Of a DNA stretch of 64,000 bases, positions 7,014 to 13,712 are shown in pieces. How positions within the stretch are numbered: position 1 is the stretch's first letter; every line of letters starts with the position of its first letter. A program made the translations under genes and the position numbers. The DNA is from Renibacterium sp043789415. Its GTDB lineage: Bacteria; Actinomycetota; Actinomycetes; Actinomycetales; Micrococcaceae. The notes below the pieces were generated by a model. The model searched no databases, had not been told where the DNA came from, and saw only the letters and a program-made list of their open reading frames with translations. The stretch spans positions 434,001 to 498,000 of the forward strand of contig NZ_JBDLLW010000002.1 in the NCBI RefSeq assembly GCF_043789415.1. Reading direction: 5' to 3'.

Positions 7014-7366
7014 GGAGTTCCTCTCGAATAATGATCTGGTAGACAGCCCGCCGATATAGGTGTATCAATCGGTATAAGCGATTGATACAAGGGCAGACTA
7101 CCAGAAATCAATTTTTGATCGACGTTGACCGGATGCCACCGAAGATCCGGCAGCTTCCAAGGAATCACCATGGTTAACCAGTGCCGGCTGAATCGCTCCG
7201 AAACGACGTACTTCCGGAGCATGGCAAGCAGGACTACCAGAGAATTGGCGCGCTCTTTGTGAGCACTCGGTGCGCGATCTGGGGGGACTTTCGTCCAGAT
7301 GATCTCCAGTACCGGCTGGCTGGTCAGCGGGGGCGAAGCCACGACGATCCTAGCGGTTCCAGCCAA
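7010..7366 (-). CDS. Hypothetical protein, 118 aa
   Basis: The frame opens at a TTG at 7366 (or a GTG eight codons in) and encodes a protein with a central hydrophobic-basic part (NSLVVLLAMLRKYVVSERFS). The last 35 or so residues are encoded by the palindromic segment 7038-7102, so the natural C-terminus may once have been elsewhere and the palindrome inserted later. It is coupled to the following gene by a GTGA overlap. No family recognised; the start is uncertain because no good ribosome binding site is seen. Confidence 0.4.
   Translation of the reverse strand: MAGTARIVVASPPLTSQPVLEIIWTKVPPDRAPSAHKERANSLVVLLAMLRKYVVSERFSRHWLTMVIPWKLPDLRWHPVNVDQKLISGSLPLYQSLIPIDTPISAGCLPDHYSRGTP
7038..7102. 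repeat. Nested palindrome, possible small mobile repeat
   Basis: TGTATCAATCG (7061-7071) and CGATTGATACA (7079-7089) are perfect 11-bp inverted repeats. They lie inside a second pair, GGTAGACAGCCC (7038-7049) and GGGCAGACTACC (7091-7102), that matches at 10 of 12 positions. The whole lies within a coding frame. It could be a MITE-like insertion or an operator for the gene at 7013. Confidence 0.5.
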
Positions 7367-7506
7367 GGAGTTATTGGCTGAGTCGATCCTGCTTCATGAG
7401 AGTAATTGCGCACACCGAAACTCTAGCGCCTGGAGTTCGTTTGCGCGCAGGGCAACTCTGTTCGTCTCGGAGTTGAGCGTAGGTGGGTCACACTTAAGAT
7501 GTTTGA

Positions 7507-8010
7507 ATGAGCAAGCACCCGGACAACCCCTTTTGGGATGATAAACAAGACGTACCCGTTACCCTATTCTCACAGATAGATTGGGATAAGGCCGAGGTCG
7601 GCGGATTCATCACGGCCGAGCATGTCCTGGATCGTTTGGGGAGAATGCTCGAACACGCATTGGGAAACGAAAATCCAAATGCCGCCTTTGATGAAGAAGG
7701 TTTCTTCATCTCCTTGGTTGCGGCTGGCATCAAGCATGACGGGATCACTTTGACCGTGCACACGGACGATCATAATCCTCCCCATTGTCACGTCTTGGTC
7801 AAAGGAGAACCAGGTGAGAAGCTGCGCATCGATCTAACTACGGGCGAGTTTATGGATGAAGTACCCAAAAAGATCCAGCCCCAAAAGAAGCGGATCAAGG
7901 CCATGTTCCTAAGGAATCAAGGTGCTCTGAACGAGATCTGGGTCAGTTACAAAGGCGGCTCGGACTCGTCCGAGGATGAGGGGTCGCCTGAGGGCGAAGA
8001 CTCGGTATAA
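7507..8010 (+). CDS. DUF4160-like protein
   Basis: This 167-residue protein is acidic at both ends. Its centre reads ITLTVHTDDHNPPHCHVLVK followed by LRIDLTTGEFMDEVPKK and a helical IKAMFLRNQGALNEIWVSYK. The HNPPHCHV motif, the strand plus TGE turn and the closing Trp helix are the pattern of DUF4160 proteins, which usually occur as small genes in toxin-antitoxin-like pairs. Here about 85 extra residues precede the domain. It converges with the gene ending at 8014, only three bases away, so a shared function is possible but not shown. The ATG at 7507 has only a weak AAGA upstream. Confidence 0.6.
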   Translation: MSKHPDNPFWDDKQDVPVTLFSQIDWDKAEVGGFITAEHVLDRLGRMLEHALGNENPNAAFDEEGFFISLVAAGIKHDGITLTVHTDDHNPPHCHVLVKGEPGEKLRIDLTTGEFMDEVPKKIQPQKKRIKAMFLRNQGALNEIWVSYKGGSDSSEDEGSPEGEDSV

Positions 8011-8013
8011 GAC

Positions 8014-8775
8014 TCAGTTCGCTTCTAAGTAGGCCACCATGGGGGCAGCAGCTAACTCCCTGGCGGTCCCTTCCGCTTGGAGAATGTCGCCAGTGGTGGC
8101 CACAAGGACCATTGCCGCCAATCGGTGCGCTTCCAAATCCAGGTCAATGTATGGAGGCTTGCCCGAACCCATCGTGTCGTCATCGTTAGTCGGTGCGTAG
8201 CGACCAGCTAAGAACCCCGTGGCGTGAGTCCAAGTAGATTCTTCCCTCCATAGGCGGTACACCATCCAGAGGTTAGTACCCTTGCTACTCTTGACGGCTT
8301 TGGTCAAGAGTTTCGCCTCTTCTCTGATCAGCTTATCCTCCGAGACATCCAAGAAGAACGCCCCCATTTCGGCGACGTCGATGTTTGATGGGAGGCCGTT
8401 TTCCCGCATGTATTGGTCGGTCTTAGCTTCATTTGCTCGATCGTGGTCGAGAATCGTGTCAACGGCTCTCGCGCGATCTGACTGTGGCATACCTCCAAGC
8501 CAAAGCATCCGTATGATCAATTCCCAGAACGCGCGCCGGTTTGGAGCAGCCGCGTGCCCTACCTCCGCAGCTGTGAGCATCGCAATGACCCGGCTCTGTT
8601 CGAAAGCTGCACGCAACCAGCCGACAGCGACTTGACTGACTCTGGTTACAGGTACCTCACCGAGGTCGACCGCGAGGACGGAGTTCGCGGCGCGAAGGGT
8701 GTAATCGGCCATTACCCGGAAATCAGGACGCTCACGCTTGGATTGGCGCTCTTTCTTCGCCCTGCTGCAGCTCAT
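8014..8775 (-). CDS. Helical protein of unknown function
   Basis: From the ATG at 8775 the protein has 253 residues: a basic N-terminus (MSCSRAKKERQSKRERPDFR), then mainly helices including VAVGWLRAAFEQSRVIAMLT, NRRAFWELIIRMLWLGG and an acidic stretch with DHDRANEAKTDQYMRENGLP. The pattern of an Arg/Glu helix followed by WELIIRMLWL recalls the DUF5677 group of uncharacterised proteins, but I am not sure. The frame is open to 8886; an ATG at 8712 is another candidate start. It faces the DUF4160-like gene tail to tail. No nuclease or transferase motif is seen. Confidence 0.5.
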   Translation of the reverse strand: MSCSRAKKERQSKRERPDFRVMADYTLRAANSVLAVDLGEVPVTRVSQVAVGWLRAAFEQSRVIAMLTAAEVGHAAAPNRRAFWELIIRMLWLGGMPQSDRARAVDTILDHDRANEAKTDQYMRENGLPSNIDVAEMGAFFLDVSEDKLIREEAKLLTKAVKSSKGTNLWMVYRLWREESTWTHATGFLAGRYAPTNDDDTMGSGKPPYIDLDLEAHRLAAMVLVATTGDILQAEGTARELAAAPMVAYLEAN

Positions 8776-8899
8776 GGCCCCACTATATCCACGGTCCATG
8801 CCTGGTCGTAGATCCCATACGTGGCGCACCGAGCAGTTGAGACCTTCCACCGGCCGCGCATTCCAACCGTTTGGTGGGACGTGCATCGCGTGTAGGCGG

Positions 8900-8932
8900 A
8901 TGACCCCGGGAGACTCCGCTTCCCGGGGTCAT
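8900..8932. terminator. Strong bidirectional terminator
   Basis: ATGACCCCGGGA (8900-8911) and TCCCGGGGTCAT (8921-8932) form a perfect 12-bp stem over a 9-nt loop, followed on the plus strand by AGTTTTG and on the minus strand by a short purine/T mix. It separates the minus-strand gene ending at 8959 from the one starting at 8775. Confidence 0.7.
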
Positions 8933-8958
8933 AGTTTTGTTGTAGCCAGCTCTGCGGA

Positions 8959-9228
8959 TCAGAAACGAGCACGGTGCTTGCTACGGACAGCCACCTTCAG
9001 GGCATCGGCGAGACGGATGTTGACAGAGCCGGAACTGTCGAACCAGTTCGCTGCAGCAAGTTCCTGAACCTGGATCGCGGAGGGCTCCAGCCATTTCGGT
9101 CCCATCATCGCCGCGTTCGCCGGCGTGTCATAGTCACGGGTGTCACCCTTGATCGAAGGTGGGGAGGTCCAAGGTGAGCTTTCGAGACCGGTAATGGAGG
9201 CATACCAAAGCACTGAAGCTATTGTCAT
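8959..9228 (-). CDS. Hypothetical protein, 89 aa
   Basis: The protein begins MTIASVLWYASITGLESSPW and ends with a basic tail, ADALKVAVRSKHRARF. The middle (PKWLEPSAIQVQELAAANWF, then SSGSVNIRLADALKV) looks like a small folded domain. It is divergent from the topoisomerase gene and terminates at the hairpin 8900-8932. No family recognised. Confidence 0.5.
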   Translation of the reverse strand: MTIASVLWYASITGLESSPWTSPPSIKGDTRDYDTPANAAMMGPKWLEPSAIQVQELAAANWFDSSGSVNIRLADALKVAVRSKHRARF

Positions 9229-9332
9229 CTAAACGCCAAAACTTCCTCCAAAACCATTCTGATAGATCATTCTAAATGCTTTTCAGATAGACTTGTACTC
9301 ATGTATGAGTCGTCAATTGAAAGGAGTGCATG

Positions 9333-11750
9333 ATGGTCGCGACCATCGTTGCAGAGAAGCCGAGTGCAGCACGGGCCATGGCGGCGGCACTGGGAGGCCA
9401 GATTGGCCAGTACCAGGGCGTCGATTACGAAATCACGAATCTGCGGGGCCACCTCTACGAGTTCATGGCTCCAGACAAGATGGTAGATCCGTCGCTTGCG
9501 GATAAGTATCAGAAGTGGGACCTCGGGAACCTCCCCTGGGATCTGGAGGACCTGACATGGAAGCGTGCGCCTCAGCAGAACGTCGGCGACGTGATCAAAA
9601 ACCTGCGGGCCGCGCTGCAGCGCGGTGATGAAATCGTCATCGCCACGGATTTAGATCCCTCCGGTGAGGGTGATCTGCTTTTCTGGGAAGCGATCGACGA
9701 GCTCAGTTTCCATGGCAAGCGCTTCTCACGCATGGAGTTCATGGACGAGGCCGCGGCCTCGATCCAGAAGGCGTTCACTTCGCGCCGGCCTGTGAAGTCG
9801 ATGCAGGACGAGAGTAACTACCGTAAGGCAATGTACCGCGCACAGTTCGACTTTCTGTCGATGCAGTGGAGCCGGGCTGCGACCAATATGGCGCGCTCGT
9901 CCGGCAAGGACACTGTGCTGCGGCAGGGCCGATTGAAATCCGCAATGACGCAGCTGGTCGGCGACCAACTGAAGGCTTACAACGCCTACGTCAAGAAGCC
10001 TTTCTTCCAGAACCGGTTCCGCGACGAGAACGATGTGATGTACACGAGCCCAGAGGAGCCGCGGTTCGACCAGAAAAGTCAGGTACCCCAACAATATGTG
10101 GCCTCCGCCGTCGTCCTCGACAGCAAGACGATGAAGCAGACCGCTCCCCCAAAGCTGCTGGATCTGGCAGCGTTGTCCTCGATGCTCGTTGGCAAGGGCG
10201 TGAAGGCGAAGTTCGTCCTGGAGACGTACCAAAAGATGTACGAGGCCCAGGTCGTGAGCTACCCACGCACCGAGGATAAGACCATCACTCCGGAGCAGTT
10301 CAACGAGCTTGCGCCGCTGGTCGACAAGATCGCCGCAGTGGTCGGTGTTGATGCGGCGCAGCTCACGCACCGTACGCCGCGCAAGACACATGTGAAATCG
10401 CAAGGGGCACACGGCGCGAACCGCCCCGGACCGAAGGTGCCGGTCTCGCTGGCCGAGGTTGAGCAGCGGTTCGGTACGACCGGGCGATTGATCTACGAGA
10501 CGTTGGGTAAGAACTATCTGGCGATGATTGCTGAGGACTATGTCTATGAGCAGCAGAAGGGTCATGTCCAGCGCTACCCCGAGTTCGTCGGCATCGCGAA
10601 CGTGCCGCAGAGCGTCGGGTGGAAAGTCGTCTTCGACCCCAACGCCGGCGACGATCCCACCGATAAAGACAGCACGAACGATGGCGATGCCAGCGAGTCG
10701 ACCAGGGGTCTGGGTCAGAACGCCGAGCCGTTCATCTTTGAAGGTGCGAACAAGCGGCCCGAGCACCCGAGCATGAAGTGGCTCATGAAGGAGCTCGAGA
10801 AGCGCGATGTGGGCACCGGTGCGACCCGCACCTCGACTTACTCGGAGGTAACGAGTACGAACACGAAGTACCCGCTGCTCATCGAGAAGGGACGCAAGCT
10901 CATTCTGGCCGGGGCAGGCGAGATGAGCTGGCTGCTGCTGCCTGGCACACACATCGGCGATCTTGCACTGACGGAGAAGGTCTACGTGGACATGAAGGAT
11001 ATCGCCGCGGGTACCGCTACCGCCCAGGAGCGGCTTGCTATCGTCGCCGACTGGGTGCGCGAGGACATCACCACGATGACCAAGAACGCGGTCTCCATGC
11101 GCTCCACGTTGCGTTTGAAGGAGGAGGTCCTTGCCCAGAAGGAACGCGCGAAGGGTACTTGGGGCACCCGGGAGGTGGCTTTCGCCCGTGAATGGGGTGG
11201 ATATCATTTCAGCGACGAGGAGGTCGAGAAGCTGCTGTCCGGCGAGATGATCGACTTCCAGGCAACAAGCCAGCAGGGCAAGACCTACGACGTCTTCGGC
11301 AAGCTGGGCGAGGGCACCTACAAGGGTAAGAAATTCATGGGTTTCCAGAAGCTCGGCTTCGGTCGCCGGGACACGAGCGGTGCTGTTCTGCCGCCGAAGG
11401 AGTGGTGTAAGCATGTCTTCACGCAGACCGAGATTCAGGTGCTCATGGCAGGTCAGTCAATTGAGGCTGGCGACTTTGTCAGTAGCAAGACGGGCAACAA
11501 CTTCAGCTGCAAGGTGCGCTGGGACACCAAGACGCAGAAGATCGTCCCTGACTTTGGCACGAGCGGCGACGAGCCACCGATGTCCTGGTGCGGCGTGAAG
11601 TTTACCGATGCGCAGCGCAAGGATCTTGCCGACGGCAAGACGATCGAAGGGAAGGGCTTTCTGTCAAAAAAGACCGGCAAGACATTCGATGCGAAGCTCA
11701 CCTGGAAGGAAGAGAAAGGGGCGAAGAAGCTCGTGCCATCATTCGGCTGA
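9333..11750 (+). CDS. topB: Type IA DNA topoisomerase (TopB/TraE-like), element-encoded
   Basis: This 805-residue enzyme relaxes or decatenates DNA through a single-strand break. The N-terminus ATIVAEKPSAARAMAAALGG is the TOPRIM start with the catalytic Glu, and DLDPSGEGD at residues of about 107 to 115 is the TOPRIM acidic motif (the usual DREGE is DPSGE here). The active-site Tyr is residue 310 in VVSYPRTEDK. The last 180 residues hold three related repeats (FxxxxxxxLxxGxxI, then SxKTGxxF and PxFG) in place of zinc fingers, as in topoisomerases of conjugative plasmids. AAGGAG at 9321-9326 favours the second ATG (9333) over the one at 9330. In transfer regions such enzymes resolve plasmid DNA during or after transfer. 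Confidence 0.9.
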   Translation: MVATIVAEKPSAARAMAAALGGQIGQYQGVDYEITNLRGHLYEFMAPDKMVDPSLADKYQKWDLGNLPWDLEDLTWKRAPQQNVGDVIKNLRAALQRGDEIVIATDLDPSGEGDLLFWEAIDELSFHGKRFSRMEFMDEAAASIQKAFTSRRPVKSMQDESNYRKAMYRAQFDFLSMQWSRAATNMARSSGKDTVLRQGRLKSAMTQLVGDQLKAYNAYVKKPFFQNRFRDENDVMYTSPEEPRFDQKSQVPQQYVASAVVLDSKTMKQTAPPKLLDLAALSSMLVGKGVKAKFVLETYQKMYEAQVVSYPRTEDKTITPEQFNELAPLVDKIAAVVGVDAAQLTHRTPRKTHVKSQGAHGANRPGPKVPVSLAEVEQRFGTTGRLIYETLGKNYLAMIAEDYVYEQQKGHVQRYPEFVGIANVPQSVGWKVVFDPNAGDDPTDKDSTNDGDASESTRGLGQNAEPFIFEGANKRPEHPSMKWLMKELEKRDVGTGATRTSTYSEVTSTNTKYPLLIEKGRKLILAGAGEMSWLLLPGTHIGDLALTEKVYVDMKDIAAGTATAQERLAIVADWVREDITTMTKNAVSMRSTLRLKEEVLAQKERAKGTWGTREVAFAREWGGYHFSDEEVEKLLSGEMIDFQATSQQGKTYDVFGKLGEGTYKGKKFMGFQKLGFGRRDTSGAVLPPKEWCKHVFTQTEIQVLMAGQSIEAGDFVSSKTGNNFSCKVRWDTKTQKIVPDFGTSGDEPPMSWCGVKFTDAQRKDLADGKTIEGKGFLSKKTGKTFDAKLTWKEEKGAKKLVPSFG

Positions 11751-11898
11751 TGGTGCCCTGGCGAGGCCCGTTCGTGGAGCGATGTGCTCTGCGTCCGGGC
11801 CTTGTCGCATTCAAATGCCATTCGTATTACATTTAAGAATCGCATTCCAATAGCGCGTAGACGATGATCTGATTTCTGTTCGATTATCAAGTGAAAGG

Positions 11899-12261
11899 GT
11901 GCGACTCAGGGCAAAGACATCCACTGCAACCGCTATGACACGACCGCACACTTCGAACATACCTCCTACACTAGGAGGGTGCGTCGGTCTAATCGGTGAC
12001 ATCCATGGCGATGCAGCATGTCTGCGCCGCACGGCGACACTCTTGGCCGCTAAGTGCCGCACCTCGCCGGTTCAGCTCGGCGACTTCAGGATCATCTGGC
12101 GGGGGCATGGTGTCGTGTGCATCTTCTCCCACATCGGACTTCTTCTCCGTTCCGGAGCAACCGCCGTTTCGGCTGGCGATGGCGATGACGGTACGACGCA
12201 TGTGGTCGGCTGGCCCGCCGGAGCCGCGAACAGTGATAGTGGCGTGCGCACGCCGGGATAA
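11899..12261 (+). pseudogene. Metallophosphoesterase remnant
   Basis: From a GTG at 11899 the frame gives GCVGLIGDIHGDAACLRRTA and then SPVQLGDF, which matches the first two motifs of calcineurin-like phosphoesterases (GDIHG and a GD-containing strand). The rest of the 120-residue frame lacks the GNH(E/D) and the later His motifs and degrades into Ala/Gly/Arg-rich sequence. This is best read as the N-terminal end of a phosphoesterase gene that has lost its remainder. A weak GC-rich hairpin (11764-11802) lies between it and the topoisomerase gene. Confidence 0.5.
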
Positions 12262-12315
12262 AGCTGGTGGGCAGCCGAGCTCCCCACCGACGAGCAGGCA
12301 AAGGGATTAGTCACG

Positions 12316-12630
12316 TTGCCGATTAGCCCCGACATGATTCTGGCTCATGAAGCCCTGGCTACGCCAGGGTTGATCGCAATGCTCGGTGACGGCTTCGGTT
12401 GGGACCCGAAGGATTCGACATACGCCCGCCTGGCTCAGCAAGAGCACACCGCACGCGTACTTTCCGTCCCGGACCCGACGAAAGAGACGCTGCTGGTTTC
12501 GGAGCGAGCCACCCTGGAACGACTAAGTGATGGCGAAATCGTTTCACTCTCGATCCGACAGGAAATTCTCAATCGCGAACGGACACCAAGGAGCCTCGTG
12601 GTGCTTGATCCAACAGGCGACACACCTTAG
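12316..12630 (+). CDS. Small hypothetical protein
   Basis: The frame runs from a TTG at 12316 (or ATG at 12334) and encodes about 100 residues: DMILAHEALATPGLIAMLGD, then an acidic helical part (TLERLSDGEIVSLSIRQEIL). It has good hydrophobic pattern and no Arg excess, so it is likely real, but no ribosome binding site decides the start. No family recognised. The roughly 210 bases that follow hold a small CCTGGA/TCCAGG hairpin and an AT-rich promoter-like stretch (TATATAAGATAAG near 12750) ahead of the transfer genes. Confidence 0.45.
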   Translation: MPISPDMILAHEALATPGLIAMLGDGFGWDPKDSTYARLAQQEHTARVLSVPDPTKETLLVSERATLERLSDGEIVSLSIRQEILNRERTPRSLVVLDPTGDTP

Positions 12631-12839
12631 CTGGTGGATGTGCCGGAGTAGCAAGAGTCGCACTGCCGACGAGAACTCGCAATGCCTGGAGCGATCCAGG
12701 AATGGGGGAGTCATTCAAGACACCATTTGATAGGTGTTTCCAATGGTATATATAAGATAAGCTAGAGTCGTGATTGACTCGTCTTTCAGATCATTCACAT
12801 AGGAGCACGCGACAGGACCAAGAAGTAAGGACGATCCCA

Positions 12840-13712
12840 ATGGCGAAAAGTTCGTATCGCATCACAACGCCACTCAATCGCGGCTACCTCGACCACGAGA
12901 TCTCGTTCCAGATCTTCGGCTGGCAGATTCCGGCGACACCGCTGAAGCAGCTGGTCTTCCTCCTCGGCGGCCTGCTGGTCGTGGTCTGGGCGGCACTGAT
13001 GACATTTATCAAAGATGCAAACCCTGGGCTCATCGCCCTGTTCGTGATCTGGGGTTTCATCACCGTGTTCTACCTTGGTGGCCTAACGAGGACCCGCGAG
13101 CTGCGCTTTAGGACGGTGCCTGCCTTTCTGGCGTATGCGCCGAAGCGGGCCAGGCACGTGGTGACTCGTCGCAACGCGGACCCGAGCGATTTCTACTCGA
13201 TCGTCGGCATTGACGATGTGACCAAGGACGGAGAGATCCATTATGCCGATGGTGGCGTTGGACAGATCTATCTGGTTGTTGGCTCGGCGAGTTACTTGCT
13301 TTTCGATGAGGACCGCATCGCGATCCTGGATCGCGTCGACTCGTTCTGGCGCAAGGTGCAGACGACTTGCGAGTACGCCTTCATCACGACTAAGGAGCCG
13401 CAGCGCATCTATCACCAGCTCGCGAACCTGGAGCACCGCAACCAGGCGCTCGAGATCCGTGATCCGGATCTGCTGGAGCTGCAGAACGAGCAGCACGACA
13501 TCCTCACCGAGCATGTCGGCGGGAACTTCAGCTCCATCCATCAGTACGTGTTGCTCAAGGGCAATAGCTCCGAGGCACTGCGTCAAGCGCGCCTGATCCT
13601 GCAGGCCGAGGTCGAGCAGTCCTCGCTGATGATCAAGGAGGCCACAGTACTCGACCGCGATGAGAGTTACCAGATGCTGCGGATTTTCTACCAGGGCATA
13701 GATGCAACATGA
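12840..13712 (+). CDS. PrgI/VirB3-like membrane protein joined to a VirB4 N-terminal domain
   Basis: The 290-residue protein starts at ATG 12840 (TAAGGA eight bases upstream). Residues of about 35 to 85 form two membrane helices (LVFLLGGLLVVVWAALMTF and LIALFVIWGFITVFYLGG), as in PrgI/VirB3-type subunits. The rest is soluble: EIHYADGGVGQIYLVVGSAS, then a helix-strand pattern ending in VLLKGNSSEALRQARLILQA. This resembles the N-terminal domain that precedes the ATPase in VirB4. The gene ends in an ATGA overlap with the VirB4-like gene, so the VirB4 architecture seems divided between two genes. Role: inner-membrane platform of the conjugation pore (inference from order and topology). Confidence 0.65.
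   Translation: MAKSSYRITTPLNRGYLDHEISFQIFGWQIPATPLKQLVFLLGGLLVVVWAALMTFIKDANPGLIALFVIWGFITVFYLGGLTRTRELRFRTVPAFLAYAPKRARHVVTRRNADPSDFYSIVGIDDVTKDGEIHYADGGVGQIYLVVGSASYLLFDEDRIAILDRVDSFWRKVQTTCEYAFITTKEPQRIYHQLANLEHRNQALEIRDPDLLELQNEQHDILTEHVGGNFSSIHQYVLLKGNSSEALRQARLILQAEVEQSSLMIKEATVLDRDESYQMLRIFYQGIDAT

Noticed and set aside
9726..11414. 562-codon minus-strand open frame
   Set aside because: It lies antisense within the topoisomerase gene; its Leu/Arg/His-rich product is the usual shadow of a high-GC gene, and the plus strand has all catalytic motifs.
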